Shown: positions 44,856 through 54,037, counted from the first letter of the stretch. The stretch: 54,037 nt of DNA from an uncultured Verrucomicrobia subdivision 3 bacterium (GCA_903827955.1 CAIKKJ010000054.1:66298-120334), one strand, 5' to 3'. Program-made: numbers and translations. Notes: generated from the sequence alone by a model not told the origin.

Positions 44856-46370
44856 TTACGCCGCCCAGCCGCTTTTCAAACCGTAGGCCACGTCATTCCA
44901 CATGAGTTCCTGTTTGAACTGGCGCAGCTTCGTGTCCGCGTCAATCACCACGACTTCGATCCCAGCCATCGCCGCAAAATCTTCCAGCATCTCCGTAGTC
45001 ACGGCCTGGCTGAAGCCGGTGTGATGCGCGCCGCCGGCGTAAATCCAAGCCGCACACGCGTCCTCGAAATTCGGACGGCACTTCCACACGGCTTGCGCCA
45101 CGGGAAGTTTCGGCATCGAATGCTCTGGCGCGACGACATCCACTTCATTGATGAGCAGGCGAAAACGATTCCCGAAATCCATCAGCGATGCGTTGAGCGC
45201 CGGACCGGCGGGCGTATTGAAAACGAGGCGTGCCGGATCAGCCTTGCCGCCGATGCCGAGCGGATGCACTTGCAACGAGACCCTGCCATCCGCGATGCTC
45301 GGACAGATTTCGAGCATGTGCGAACCGAGCACGAGCTTGTTGCCCGGCTGCATGTGGTAGGTGTAATCCTCCATGAACGACGTGCCGCCTTCGAGGCCGC
45401 TCGCCATGACTTTCATCGCGCGCACGAGCGCGGACGTTTTCCAATCGCCTTCGCCGCCGAAGCCAAAACCTGCGGCCATCATGCGCTGAGAACCGACGCC
45501 GGGAAGTTGCGCGAGGCCGTGCAAATCTTCAAACGTGTCGGTGTAACCCTTGAATCTGCCAGCGGTCAAAAATTCTTCGAGGCCGAGTTCGATGCGCGCG
45601 GCGTCGCGAACAGACTTGTGACGTTTGCCGCCTTTTTTCAAATCGGCAGTCATGTCGTAAATGTCCGCATAAGTTTTGAAGAGCGCGTCCACTTCTTTTT
45701 CGGAAACGGCATTGACCACCTTCACCAAATCACCAACGCCGTGCGTGTTCACGGAGAAACCAAATTTCATCTGCGCAGAAACTTTGTCGCCGTCCGTCAC
45801 GGCCACTTCGCGCATGTTGTCGCCGAAGCGGACGAACTTCGCCGTCTGCCAATCGGCCCACGCGGCGGCAGCGCGCGTCCATGCGCCGAGTTTTTCCTGC
45901 GTGGCTTCTTCCTGCCAGAAACCGACGACCACCTTCCGGCTCAAACGCATCCGGCTCCAGATGAAACCATGCTCGCGGTCGCCGTGCGCGGCCTGGTTCA
46001 TGTTCATGAAATCCATGTCAATCGTGCCCCACGGGATATCGCGGTTGTATTGCGTGTGCAGATGCGCGACCGGCTTGCGGAGTTGCTTGAGTCCATTAAT
46101 CCACATCTTCGACGGCGAAAACGTGTGGCACCAAGTGATGAGGCCAATGCACTTCGCGGCGTTGTTCGCCGACTGGCATAGTTCGGTGATGGCGTCCGGC
46201 GAAACCATGACGGGTTTGAAAACCACTTTCACCGGAATCGCCGACGAGGCGTTGAGCACCTTGGCGATTTCCTGCGAATGGACGGCGACGGCTTTTAGCG
46301 TTTCGGGTCCGTAAAGATGCTGGCTGCCGGTGACAAACCAAACTTCGTATTGCTTGAGGTTGATGTTCAT
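44856..46370 (-). CDS. araA: L-arabinose isomerase
   Basis: The 504-residue cytoplasmic enzyme converts L-arabinose to L-ribulose using Mn2+. Glu307, Glu334 and His351 match the E. coli metal ligands Glu306, Glu333 and His350, and [12 protein letters not shown] holds the fourth ligand histidine. The N-terminal [16 protein letters not shown] is diagnostic of AraA. Length is the usual 500. It lies 30 bases after the ROK regulator and 46 before the second GH51 gene. Confidence 0.98.
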   Translation of the reverse strand: MNINLKQYEVWFVTGSQHLYGPETLKAVAVHSQEIAKVLNASSAIPVKVVFKPVMVSPDAITELCQSANNAAKCIGLITWCHTFSPSKMWINGLKQLRKPVAHLHTQYNRDIPWGTIDMDFMNMNQAAHGDREHGFIWSRMRLSRKVVVGFWQEEATQEKLGAWTRAAAAWADWQTAKFVRFGDNMREVAVTDGDKVSAQMKFGFSVNTHGVGDLVKVVNAVSEKEVDALFKTYADIYDMTADLKKGGKRHKSVRDAARIELGLEEFLTAGRFKGYTDTFEDLHGLAQLPGVGSQRMMAAGFGFGGEGDWKTSALVRAMKVMASGLEGGTSFMEDYTYHMQPGNKLVLGSHMLEICPSIADGRVSLQVHPLGIGGKADPARLVFNTPAGPALNASLMDFGNRFRLLINEVDVVAPEHSMPKLPVAQAVWKCRPNFEDACAAWIYAGGAHHTGFSQAVTTEMLEDFAAMAGIEVVVIDADTKLRQFKQELMWNDVAYGLKSGWAA

Positions 46371-46400
46371 TTGAAAAATTGCGGATGGTTGGTTGAAAAT

Positions 46401-47555
46401 TCAGTCGGGCAAATCAGGGACGACGAGGCGGTCCACGCCGATGGCGACCATTCCGGCGGCGCGACAGCGCGGCGCGCCGACACATTCCACCTTACCAAAG
46501 CGCGCCCACATTGCGCCGTTCTGCACGGAACGTGACAGGTGTGCGAGCACGGACGAGGACAATTCCGTCAGGCTGCCGGTGATGATGACGCGGCGCAGGC
46601 CCAGCACATTCAACGCGCCTGCAATCGCCACCGCCGCCGCGTCCAGTGACTGTGCGAGCCACGGTTCGATGCCATTGGCGGAAATAAAATTTTGCAAGGT
46701 CGCCCAGTCCTTTTTCAGTTTGGGATTTGCGGCAGAAAAACTTTCCAGCAGGCCGCGCCGCGAGACGAGCGTTTCCACGCAGCCGACCGCGCCGCAACCG
46801 CAGCGGCGATGGTTGCCCAGCGCCAGCGTGTGACCGAGTTCGCCGTTGATTGGCAGCGGGGAAACGAACGGCTTCCCGCCCACGATGACCGCGCCGCCGA
46901 CGCCGGTGCCGAAATCCACAAGCAAAAAATCCTCGTCACCGGGATGGTTGAAATGATGGCCCAGCGCCATCGCGCGCTCCTCCTGCACAACCAACACCGG
47001 CGCATTGCACACCCGCCCCACGATGGCCGGCAGATCCGCCGACTCTGTCCAGTGCAGGTTCGGCGAGAACACCACTTTGTTTTGCGCCTCGTCCACGATA
47101 CCCGGCGCGCTCAAGATAACGCCAAGAAATTTTTTGGCGGAAAGTTTTTTAAACGCCGCCCGCAAACTTTTCTCCCAAACCTCGGCGGAATTTCCGTTGG
47201 CTTGCGCGCTGGGAAAAGTCAGCTTCCAGAGCGAATCATCGGCGGCACCCAGCGGCAGTTCGGCCAGATCCGTCTCCACCACACCGAGACGGATACCCAG
47301 AAAGCCCGCGCGCGAACGGTTCAATTGTAATTGTCGTCCCGGACGCCCCAGGCGCGACGCGCCATTGTTTTCCAGCACTTCGACTTCCTCGAGAATTTTT
47401 TCCGCGAGCAATTCGTCCACAATTTTCCCCGCCGTCGGCTGGCTCATCCCCAGCGAACGCGCCAGCGTGGCCCGCGACGCGACGCCGGCTTTCTGCAACT
47501 GCCGGACGAGGGCGCGTTTGTTGTGCTGGCCCATGCGGGCGGGGTGGAAAATCAT
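46401..47555 (-). CDS. ROK-family transcriptional regulator of the arabinose locus
   Basis: The 384-residue protein has an N-terminal winged helix-turn-helix (about 12-58, SRATLARSLGMSQPTAGKIVDELL) and a ROK sugar-sensing domain. DFGTGVGGAVIVGG (214-227), GELGH (238-242) and the zinc motif CGCGAVGCVE (252-261) are clear. The catalytic Asp of ROK kinases is not at its expected place (QEER at 191-194), so it is likely a sensor, not a kinase. As the first gene of the run before araA it probably represses its own operon and responds to L-arabinose or a pathway intermediate. The start is 47555 or ATG 47534. Confidence 0.9.
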   Translation of the reverse strand: MIFHPARMGQHNKRALVRQLQKAGVASRATLARSLGMSQPTAGKIVDELLAEKILEEVEVLENNGASRLGRPGRQLQLNRSRAGFLGIRLGVVETDLAELPLGAADDSLWKLTFPSAQANGNSAEVWEKSLRAAFKKLSAKKFLGVILSAPGIVDEAQNKVVFSPNLHWTESADLPAIVGRVCNAPVLVVQEERAMALGHHFNHPGDEDFLLVDFGTGVGGAVIVGGKPFVSPLPINGELGHTLALGNHRRCGCGAVGCVETLVSRRGLLESFSAANPKLKKDWATLQNFISANGIEPWLAQSLDAAAVAIAGALNVLGLRRVIITGSLTELSSSVLAHLSRSVQNGAMWARFGKVECVGAPRCRAAGMVAIGVDRLVVPDLPD

Positions 47556-47695
47556 TTAATTAAGAAAACTACGGAAATCATCGCACGTCAATCATTATTC
47601 GGCAAAAAAGGAGATTGAACACATTCGGTAACGGCGCGTCCAAAAGAAAGTTGCGCCACCCGCCAAAAACTGAAATCGTTCACGAAATCTTACAC
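47556..47695. promoter_or_regulatory. Divergent regulatory region for the arabinose operon and the TlpA-like gene
   Basis: These 140 bases must hold the main promoter of the ROK-araA operon. On the minus strand a TTGACG (47591-47586) is a good -35, but no matching -10 lies 16-18 bases on. A perfect palindrome TTAATTAA (47556-47563) directly precedes the ROK ATG. ATTCGG occurs twice in direct orientation (47597-47602 and 47623-47628). An operator for the ROK protein is expected here but cannot be fixed. Confidence 0.4.
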
Positions 47696-48529
47696 ATGAA
47701 ACAAATCGTCCTGCTCCTTGCCGTTATCGGGTTTCTCACCGTCGGCCCCCATGCTCCGGCCCAAACCACCAACGCCGTGCAAGCCGAGTTGAACACCGTT
47801 ATCCAACACGTCCGCACTAAAATCATGGCCGGTAAAAACACTGAAGCCGATCTGGCCGATGAGTTGAAGGGATTTGATGCCATCGTCGCCAAACAAAATG
47901 GCGCGAAGTCCGATGACGTAGCGCAGATCATCTACATGAAAGCCATGCTTTATGTGGAAGTTCTTAACGACATGGACAAAGGCTCCGCCCTCATCAAACA
48001 AATCCAGACGGATTATCCCGAAACAAAATTCGGCAAGCGCGCCACGCAGATTCTCGAATCGATGAACAAGCAGGCGGCGGCAAAAAAAGTTCAGGCCGCT
48101 CTCGCCAACGGGGCAAGCTTTCCTGACTTCTCCGAAAAAAATCTGGCCGGCCAGCCGCTTTCCGTCGGCGCGCTCGCGGGTAAGGTAGTGCTCGTGGATT
48201 TCTGGGCGACGTGGTGCGGCCCGTGCCGCGCGGAGCTACCGAACGTCATCGCCACCTACAAAAAACATCACGGCGAAGGTTTTGAAATCATCGGCGTCAG
48301 CCTCGACTCCGAACGCGAAAAACTGGATGCTTTTCTGAAAAAGACCGATGGCATGACCTGGCCGCAATATTATGATGGCCAAGGCTGGAGCAACAAACTC
48401 GCGGTGAAATACGGCGTGGAATCCATCCCCTTCGCCGTGCTCGTCGGCCGGGACGGCAAAATCATCGGCAAAGAATTGCGCGGTGAAGAGTTGGAAAAAG
48501 CCGTCGCCGCCGCGCTCGTGAAAAAATAA
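47696..48529 (+). CDS. Exported TlpA-like thioredoxin
   Basis: The 277-residue protein has a signal peptide (QIVLLLAVIGFLTVGPHAPAQ), a helical domain (about 25-138) and a C-terminal TlpA/AhpC-type thioredoxin domain with WCGPC (173-177) and cis-proline segment VESIPFAVLVG. It probably acts as a thiol-disulfide oxidoreductase outside the inner membrane. The ATG at 47696 is chosen because the signal peptide starts there; a longer frame from 47615 adds a basic, non-signal stretch. It is divergent from the arabinose operon and has no visible functional link to it. Confidence 0.88.
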   Translation: MKQIVLLLAVIGFLTVGPHAPAQTTNAVQAELNTVIQHVRTKIMAGKNTEADLADELKGFDAIVAKQNGAKSDDVAQIIYMKAMLYVEVLNDMDKGSALIKQIQTDYPETKFGKRATQILESMNKQAAAKKVQAALANGASFPDFSEKNLAGQPLSVGALAGKVVLVDFWATWCGPCRAELPNVIATYKKHHGEGFEIIGVSLDSEREKLDAFLKKTDGMTWPQYYDGQGWSNKLAVKYGVESIPFAVLVGRDGKIIGKELRGEELEKAVAAALVKK

Positions 48530-48558
48530 AATCCAGAGCGCACTCTGCCGGGCAGCGC

Positions 48559-49959
48559 CTACTGACTGGCGTAATGCGCGTCCACCTTGGCGCCGACATC
48601 GCGATACGTCACGTCCATCTCGTAAATCATCAAGAACTGCTCGATAGCCTCGGCTGGCTTGGCCATTTTCTCGAACACGCAGCCGAGGTTGTAGATTAAA
48701 TCTTTCTTCTCCTCGTCGAACGCGGGTTTCTCCTTGATGGCGTTCTGCAACGTGCGCACAGCGGAATCATTCATCCCGCGCCTGGCAAAACATTGCGCGA
48801 GATAGCTCATGGCGGCGATACGTTTGTGCGGGTTTTGTTGCGCCTTTTGGAATTCCGCGATGGCCTCGCCGATTTTTCCCGTTTGAAAATACAACGCGCC
48901 GAGCTCAAACCGGAACGCCAGGTCGGTCGGATATTTTTCCACGCGCCGCTGGCATTCGTTGATCTGAAAATTAAATTTCTCCGCCTCATGGCTCGCCACC
49001 TGCGCCGCGTAATCAGGTGCGGCAGCATCCAACTGCGCGATGGCAAAATCAAACTTTCGCACGATCGTCTCCGAAATCGCGCGGTCGAGCGCCGAATCAT
49101 TCCCCTGCTCCGAACTTTTAATGCGCTGATAAATCTCCAGCGCCTCGTCGAACTTATTTTTCTGCGTGTAAAGCTCCGCTAGTGAGCGCAAAACCTTAAG
49201 ATTGTCCGGCTCCTGCTGGATACGCGTTTCGTATTCGCCAATGAGCCGCTCGGCCACGTCCTCGGTTTTCTGCACACGCTTTTCCTGCTCCAGCGAAACC
49301 GCCTCCTCCTTGTTCCGCAAAATGTCGCGGTAGGAGCCTGAACCGTCCTCCAAAGCGCCGTAGCCGCCCTCGTCCATCGTCTTATGCGCGGAAAGATTTT
49401 TTTGCGCCTGCAACAAATCGCCGTCGTAAGGCGAGGTGCGGATGAGTTCGTTCAGGATTTTTTCCGCCACGCCCGCATTGCTCTTGGTCTCGGCGACCGC
49501 CTGGGCGAACTCCATCACGAGCGCTTTGTCCTTCGGCGAAATTTTCGCCATCGTCTCCAGCGTGAACACCCACGTCTGCGGCAAGTCCAGCACCTGCGCC
49601 GCGTCTGCGATGATGCGGTGCGCCATCAGATTGTTCGGGTCGCCACTCAACACCGTTTCCGCCACCGCCATCGCCTCGCCGGGATTTTTGTTCAACGCCA
49701 TTTTCGCCTTCGCGATCTGCGGCGACGAACCCGCGCCGCTCAACATCTTTTTGAAAAAGCCCGTGCTCGCCACGCCCGCCTTGGAAAATTGCGCCGCGCG
49801 CAGCGCCTTGCGACATTCAAAAAAGCCCGGCTCCTTTTCCAGAATCTGACAGAAGAGCGCTATGGCGTAGTCGGTGTTCTCGCGCTGCGCGGCCTCGACT
49901 GCCTTGGTGTGCAGGCGACGTGTGTCGCCGGAGATTTCGGGGACGGATTTTTCAGCCAT
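48559..49959 (-). CDS. TPR-repeat protein
   Basis: The 466-residue protein consists almost wholly of helical tetratricopeptide-like repeats, for example PDNLKVLRSLAELYTQKNKF with DEALEIYQRI, and PTDLAFRFELGALYFQTGKI with GEAIAEFQKA. No signal peptide or membrane segment is visible, so it is likely a cytoplasmic scaffold. A charged segment near residues 215-245 separates the N-terminal repeats from the others. The ATG at 49959 (MAEKSVPE) is preferred to 49980. It converges with the TlpA-like gene. The partner is unknown. Confidence 0.85.
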   Translation of the reverse strand: MAEKSVPEISGDTRRLHTKAVEAAQRENTDYAIALFCQILEKEPGFFECRKALRAAQFSKAGVASTGFFKKMLSGAGSSPQIAKAKMALNKNPGEAMAVAETVLSGDPNNLMAHRIIADAAQVLDLPQTWVFTLETMAKISPKDKALVMEFAQAVAETKSNAGVAEKILNELIRTSPYDGDLLQAQKNLSAHKTMDEGGYGALEDGSGSYRDILRNKEEAVSLEQEKRVQKTEDVAERLIGEYETRIQQEPDNLKVLRSLAELYTQKNKFDEALEIYQRIKSSEQGNDSALDRAISETIVRKFDFAIAQLDAAAPDYAAQVASHEAEKFNFQINECQRRVEKYPTDLAFRFELGALYFQTGKIGEAIAEFQKAQQNPHKRIAAMSYLAQCFARRGMNDSAVRTLQNAIKEKPAFDEEKKDLIYNLGCVFEKMAKPAEAIEQFLMIYEMDVTYRDVGAKVDAHYASQ

Positions 49960-50002
49960 AGAAAATTTGAGTTGGTGCAACCTCGCGCAAGTTCCGAATA
50001 AA

Positions 50003-51085
50003 TCAACTACACTGGGCGCGGTGGCGCAGTGCGTGATCCACGAGCACCAGCGCAGTCATTGCCTCTACCATCGGCACGGCACGCGGCAAGACGCACGGGT
50101 CGTGACGGCCACGACCTTTGAGCGTGGTGTTTTTCAATTGCTCATCCACCGTGTCTTGCTCGTGCATCACAGTCGCGACCGGCTTGAACGCGGTGCGAAA
50201 GAAAATCGTCTCGCCGTTCGAGATGCCGCCTTGGATACCGCCGGAGCGGTTTGCGGTCGTGAAAACTTTTCCAGATTTCGCGCGCATCGGGTCGTTGTGT
50301 TCCAAACCGGTCAGCAAAATTCCACTGAAGCCATCGCCGCTTTCAAAACCTTTGCACGCGGGCAAGCTCAACATCGCCTTGGCCAAATCCGCTTCGAGTT
50401 TGTCGAACACCGGTTCGCCCCAGCCAGCGGGAACGCCGCGCGCGATGCCTTCGACGATGCCGCCGACTGTGTTGCCATCGCTGCGCATTTTTTCGATGAG
50501 CCGAATCATCCGCTCCGCCGCCTTCACATCGGGACAGCGGACGATGTTCGCTTCCACATCCTTGAGCTTCACCTTGTCAGGATTCACGTAGCCGATAATT
50601 TTTTGCACCTGCTTGACGTAGGCAAGAACTTCCACGCCGAATTTTTCGCGCAAAATCTTTTTAGCAATCGCCCCGGCAGCCACGCGACCAACGGTTTCGC
50701 GCGCGCTCGCGCGGCCGCCGCCCTGCCACGCGCGGATGCCGAACTTCGCAAAGTAAGTAAAGTCCGCGTGCGACGGGCGGAACTTGTCTTTCATCTCGTT
50801 GTAAGCCTCGGAGCGCTGGTCTTCGTTTTTGACCCACATGGAAATGGGCGTGCCGAGCGTGAGACCTTTTTCAGAAATGCCGGAAAGAATTTGAATCGTG
50901 TCGGACTCTTTGCGTGGCGTGACGATTTTGGATTGGCCGGGCCGACGACGATCCAAGTCTGGCTGGATATCCGCCTCGCTCAATTTCAATCGCGGCGGGC
51001 AGCCGTCCACGACGACACCCACGCCGCCACCGTGCGATTCGCCCCACGTTGTGATGCGGAACAATTGTCCAAAGCTGCTTGCCAT
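50003..51085 (-). CDS. aroC: Chorismate synthase
   Basis: The 360-residue enzyme makes chorismate from EPSP, needing reduced FMN, as the last shikimate-pathway step. [54 protein letters not shown], and [18 protein letters not shown] are the family signatures, and [10 protein letters not shown] lies near the C-terminus. The ATG at 51085 ([19 protein letters not shown]) is the true start; an in-frame extension to 51289 runs through the trpA gene and is rejected. It is divergent from trpA, and both feed aromatic amino-acid synthesis. Confidence 0.96.
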   Translation of the reverse strand: MASSFGQLFRITTWGESHGGGVGVVVDGCPPRLKLSEADIQPDLDRRRPGQSKIVTPRKESDTIQILSGISEKGLTLGTPISMWVKNEDQRSEAYNEMKDKFRPSHADFTYFAKFGIRAWQGGGRASARETVGRVAAGAIAKKILREKFGVEVLAYVKQVQKIIGYVNPDKVKLKDVEANIVRCPDVKAAERMIRLIEKMRSDGNTVGGIVEGIARGVPAGWGEPVFDKLEADLAKAMLSLPACKGFESGDGFSGILLTGLEHNDPMRAKSGKVFTTANRSGGIQGGISNGETIFFRTAFKPVATVMHEQDTVDEQLKNTTLKGRGRHDPCVLPRAVPMVEAMTALVLVDHALRHRAQCS

Positions 51086-51140
51086 GCGGTGATGATGCGG
51101 AAAAAACGGCGACCGGTCAATGCGGACAACATTTTCAAAA

Positions 51141-51168
51141 CTTGAAACTTGCGACTTGAAACCTGAAA
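51141..51168. repeat. Heptanucleotide repeat between aroC and trpA
   Basis: Four 7-bp units read CTTGAAA, CTTGCGA, CTTGAAA and CCTGAAA, in the 92-base divergent gap 51086-51177. The 7-bp period is the same as that of the hrpB repeat, with a different unit. The gap must also hold both promoters; no clear -35/-10 pair was identified. Confidence 0.7.
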
Positions 51169-51177
51169 CTGCCGTGA

Positions 51178-51978
51178 ATGAATCGCATCGTTGAGAAGTT
51201 CGCGCAGTTGAAGTCCGCCGGCAAAAAAGGTCTCGTTGTTTACATCGGTGCGGGCGACCCACATCTGCAAGCCACGCATGACCTCGCACTCGCCTTTGAC
51301 AAAGCGGGCGTGGACATCTTAGAACTCGGCGTGCCGTTCAGCGATCCGCTTGCCGACGGTCTCGTGAACCAGCTCGCCGCCCAGCGCGGTCTGGAATCGG
51401 GAACGACCCCACCCAAACTGCTCGCTACCATTAAGGAGATCCGCAAGCGATCGCAGATTCCGTTGGTGCTCTACATTTATTTCAACCTCATCCACAAAGT
51501 CGGCTTGGAAAAATTCATCAACGACTGCGCGGCTGCGGGTGTAGATGGTTTGCTCGTGCTCGATTTGCCGCCGGAAGAATCTGACAACTACGAAGCGCTG
51601 ATGAAAAAGGCTGGCCTCTGCCACATCTACCTCGTCGCGCCGACCACGCCGGAAAATCGCATGGCGCTCATCGTCAAGCGCGGCGCGGGATTCATCTATT
51701 ACATTTCCCGCGAAGGCGTTACCGGCATGCAGACGAACGTGGCCACGAATCTTTCCACCCAGATCGCCAAGCTGCGTTCGCACACGAACCTGCCCATCGC
51801 CATCGGCTTCGGCATTTCCAACCCTGACCAAGCCAAAGCCGTTGCGAAGGAAGGCGACGCCTGTGTGGTCGGCAGCGCCATCGTGAACCAGATCGCCGAG
51901 CACGGCAAATCACCCGAACTCGTCGCCAAAGTGGGCGCGTTTGTGAAATCACTGGCGGACGCGGTGAAAACGATTTGA
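51178..51978 (+). CDS. trpA: Tryptophan synthase alpha chain
   Basis: The 266-residue TIM barrel cleaves indole-3-glycerol phosphate. The catalytic acids Glu49 and Asp60 stand in [15 protein letters not shown] at the same numbers as in E. coli Trp[13 protein letters not shown] and [14 protein letters not shown] are the phosphate-binding loops. The partner gene trpB is not adjacent, which is unusual but not rare outside Proteobacteria. It is divergent from aroC. Confidence 0.96.
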   Translation: MNRIVEKFAQLKSAGKKGLVVYIGAGDPHLQATHDLALAFDKAGVDILELGVPFSDPLADGLVNQLAAQRGLESGTTPPKLLATIKEIRKRSQIPLVLYIYFNLIHKVGLEKFINDCAAAGVDGLLVLDLPPEESDNYEALMKKAGLCHIYLVAPTTPENRMALIVKRGAGFIYYISREGVTGMQTNVATNLSTQIAKLRSHTNLPIAIGFGISNPDQAKAVAKEGDACVVGSAIVNQIAEHGKSPELVAKVGAFVKSLADAVKTI

Positions 51979-52185
51979 GCCACAGATGGACACAATCTGA
52001 AGCATTGATTCAGATAAAAGGAAATTAGCAGATTGCGGGGAAAATTGAAGAGTATTCTGGTCAAACCGGCAGAATTTTCGGCTATTGGTGGCAGCTTTTA
52101 CTGACAGTTTGACTGGATGCGACATTAGGCTGTTAAAACAGATTTGTCAAAAATATTTCCCGACTCGTTAGACACATTATTTTTC
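51979..52185. other. Convergent intergenic region with degenerate repeat
   Basis: These 207 bases separate trpA from the convergent esterase gene. GCCACAGATGGACACA directly after the trpA stop resembles the CCACAGATG-type intergenic repeats of environmental bacterial genomes. ATCTGAA and TTCAGAT (51995-52015) form a 7-bp stem with no T run. A short CTGTT/AACAG palindrome lies near 52131-52142. The region is AT-rich and no gene is supported. Confidence 0.4.
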
Positions 52186-54037
52186 TTAGACTGTGGCAGG
52201 CCAGATGAGTTTGGCCGGGGCGACGTAGCCGTCCGGATAAAGCCAGCGGAGGGTGAACCCCCATGCGAGACCGCCGTTGAGATCCATTGCGACCGTCAAA
52301 CGATGTTTGCCCGCCGCGAGGCGCACGGGAACAACGGCTTCGTCGGCCACCACGGGATTGATGCCGTTGGGATTGTTGTGAATCTCGCGGTCGTCCAGCC
52401 AGACGCGAATCGGCCCGTCATAGCCCAACCCGATCAGCAGTCGTGCGGCTGATTTCATTTCCACTTCCGCCGTGCAGCAGGCAATGCCGCTGCGCCTGGC
52501 CCAGCGTTCGTGAAAGTTCATGAAGGCCGGCCACCAGGTATCACCGTGGATGTGCGGCGCATCCATTTGCGCCAAAGTCACAGCGGAAGCGACGCTTAAA
52601 TATGTCAGCTTTTCTGAATGTATCGTTTCGCCGCCGGCCCATTTCACCACCGCCGGGCCATAGCAATATTCGTTCTCAATTTTCAACGGTCCGGCCACGG
52701 GTAGCGTGAGGTCGCGCCCATCGGTCACCGCCGCCGCCGGATTGCACCCGTGGCCATACATCAAGCGCAAGCCCGGTTTCAAACAGCCCGTCCAGACATG
52801 CACGAGCAAACGGTCGCCGTCCGGGCGCACGCGGAAAACACCTTCCACGATCCTGTGCTCGCCGTCCACCAACGCCACGGCATGGTCAGCGTTTCCGCGC
52901 AGTCCGCCGACGACATTCGCGCAGCGGATTTCATAGAGCGATTCAGGCGTTTGGGGAACAATCTCGCGCACGCGCCGCGCGCCAAGAATTTGCGGCGGCG
53001 GCAATTCCTTCCGGTCGTCGTGAACCAACCGGCTGGCGAGCCGCGCGAGTCGAACACCGAGCCGCCGCTGGCCGTCGCCACTGAGGTGAATGGGGTCACA
53101 CAACGGCAAATCCACCGCCGGCACGACGCCGACACGCGTGATTTTTTCCGGCATCTGACGCTGCTGTTCCTGCACCGAGTTCCAAGCCCGCGCACCGGCA
53201 GCTCCGGCATTGACGACGCGCCCGATCTGGACGGTCAGCACGGGCAGTTGGGGTTGCTGCAAATCGCGGCGCACAGCGCGGACAAAATGGGCAAAGCGTT
53301 TGGTGTAAACGGCGGCGTCTTTATCATTGGCGTCGGATTCGCCTTGATACCAGAGCAGCCCGGCCACCGGCTGACCGGTCGCGCGCCAGGCACGGAGCAT
53401 TGATCCGTATAGCGATTTGCCGCCCTCATGTTTGAGCGCGGGACTCCATTGCGTGAGCGAAGTGCCGCCATGCGCGCACGGAATCAATCCCTGCGGCACA
53501 CCGGTGCGACGAAACATCTCGGCGGCAAACGACAGCGCCGGTCCAGCACCGGTATTGGCCGCGCGGCGAAGTTTTGCGGCATCTTGGTCTGATACTGTCC
53601 GCGTCGTGTGAACCGGGTCGGGCGATTCTTCCATCAGATGAATCGGCTCAACCGCAGCGTCCCAGCGGCCGGACATCGTGGCGCTGAAGACACCCGGCGC
53701 GCGCCGCAAGGCGGTGGCGACATCGCCGATGCCCTGCATGTTGCTCTGGCCGGCCAGCAGCCAGACATCGCCGACGCGCACACCGTCCACCACGACGGAT
53801 TCCACGCCGCAGCAAAACTCAATCCAGTATGGTCCACCGACCGGCAAGCCGTTGAGTTGGGCTGAAAATTTTCGGCGCTTCGCCGTTCCAACCGGTCTGG
53901 CTTGCCAGCCGCGCAATCCGCGAATGGTCGCGATGACTTTGCCCGACTGCGTCGTCTCGCCGGTGATTGTGGCCGAGGCGAGACCGCGATGATTGCGTTG
54001 CAGAACTTGGTTGGGAACCAGGCCGTGATGGATGTGC
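52186..54037 (-). CDS. Sialate O-acetylesterase-like SGNH esterase (5' end outside window)
   Basis: The frame is open from the right window edge, so the gene is partial; a TTG at 53916 is an internal leucine rather than a start, because VPNQVLQRNHRG and a beta-rich segment precede it as in sialate O-acetylesterases. The SGNH catalytic blocks are visible: LLAGQSNMQGIG with the nucleophile serine, WYQGESDAND, and DPIHLSGDGQRR with the Asp/His pair. Enzymes of this family remove O-acetyl groups from sialic acid or plant polysaccharides. A C-terminal beta domain (about the last 100 residues, YDGPIRVWLDDREIHNN) may bind sugar. An acetyl-xylan or pectin substrate is possible; none can be assigned. 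Confidence 0.87.
   Translation of the reverse strand, partial: HIHHGLVPNQVLQRNHRGLASATITGETTQSGKVIATIRGLRGWQARPVGTAKRRKFSAQLNGLPVGGPYWIEFCCGVESVVVDGVRVGDVWLLAGQSNMQGIGDVATALRRAPGVFSATMSGRWDAAVEPIHLMEESPDPVHTTRTVSDQDAAKLRRAANTGAGPALSFAAEMFRRTGVPQGLIPCAHGGTSLTQWSPALKHEGGKSLYGSMLRAWRATGQPVAGLLWYQGESDANDKDAAVYTKRFAHFVRAVRRDLQQPQLPVLTVQIGRVVNAGAAGARAWNSVQEQQRQMPEKITRVGVVPAVDLPLCDPIHLSGDGQRRLGVRLARLASRLVHDDRKELPPPQILGARRVREIVPQTPESLYEIRCANVVGGLRGNADHAVALVDGEHRIVEGVFRVRPDGDRLLVHVWTGCLKPGLRLMYGHGCNPAAAVTDGRDLTLPVAGPLKIENEYCYGPAVVKWAGGETIHSEKLTYLSVASAVTLAQMDAPHIHGDTWWPAFMNFHERWARRSGIACCTAEVEMKSAARLLIGLGYDGPIRVWLDDREIHNNPNGINPVVADEAVVPVRLAAGKHRLTVAMDLNGGLAWGFTLRWLYPDGYVAPAKLIWPATV

Noticed and set aside
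44754-46181. Open frame of 475 codons on the plus strand opposite araA
   Set aside because: It is antisense to araA, which has all metal ligands; the product has no recognisable domain.
50003-51289. Extended N-terminus for chorismate synthase
   Set aside because: The extra 68 codons run into trpA and the heptamer repeat; the conserved N-terminus begins at the ATG at 51085.

Overview
The window reads as a chromosomal segment of a Verrucomicrobiota bacterium, most likely a Pedosphaera-like member of Limisphaerales. This is inferred from moderately GC-rich DNA, a squalene-hopene cyclase, a secreted YDG/Ig-repeat protein whose C-terminus carries an 'LQASSDLIHWT...RYYRG' domain typical of that group, and a large plant-polysaccharide locus. 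No rRNA, tRNA, CRISPR array, phage gene or transposase was seen. Coding density is high, operons are tight (many ATGA overlaps), and almost no start has a recognisable Shine-Dalgarno sequence.

Left part (1-9.7 kb): a RelE-like protein at the edge; aspartate aminotransferase, a variant nucleoside-diphosphate kinase and a large unknown coiled-coil protein on the plus strand. Facing them is a five-gene minus-strand operon: unknown exported membrane protein, adenylate-kinase-like protein, fmt, hrpB, YkgJ-type cysteine-cluster protein. hrpB carries an in-frame heptanucleotide tandem repeat.

Middle (9.8-25.4 kb): an exported GH2 glycosidase, cupin and SET-domain proteins, squalene-hopene cyclase directly abutting pyrD, a UPF0314 membrane protein, the YDG-repeat protein, a small membrane protein, leuD with a cytoplasmic GH20-like enzyme, a strong bidirectional terminator, and the pgk-tpiA-secG operon.

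Core (25.5-47.6 kb): about 22 kb of co-directional minus-strand genes form an L-arabinose/arabinan catabolic locus. Reading with transcription: ROK regulator, araA, GH51 with an inserted lectin-like domain, GH146-like and GH127-like beta-L-arabinofuranosidases, second GH51, araB, a GNAT acetyltransferase, araD, an exported mutarotase, sugar-binding lipoprotein, ABC ATPase, permease, and an exported GH27 enzyme. The glycosidases have export signals and the importer is of the RbsABC type. The simplest model is that arabinose-rich plant polymers (arabinan, arabinogalactan, extensin-type glycoprotein) are cut to monosaccharide outside the cytoplasm, mutarotated, imported, and converted by AraA, AraB and AraD to D-xylulose 5-phosphate. 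The GH27 enzyme lacks an aspartate expected in alpha-galactosidases and may be a beta-L-arabinopyranosidase. The GNAT gene, the only clear outsider, is bracketed by inverted copies of a TTAACCACG-type repeat; a gene-less inverted pair of the same repeat lies between the binding-protein and ATPase genes.

Right part (47.7-54 kb): TlpA-like thioredoxin, a TPR protein, divergent aroC and trpA, and a sialate O-acetylesterase-like SGNH esterase whose 5' end lies beyond the window.
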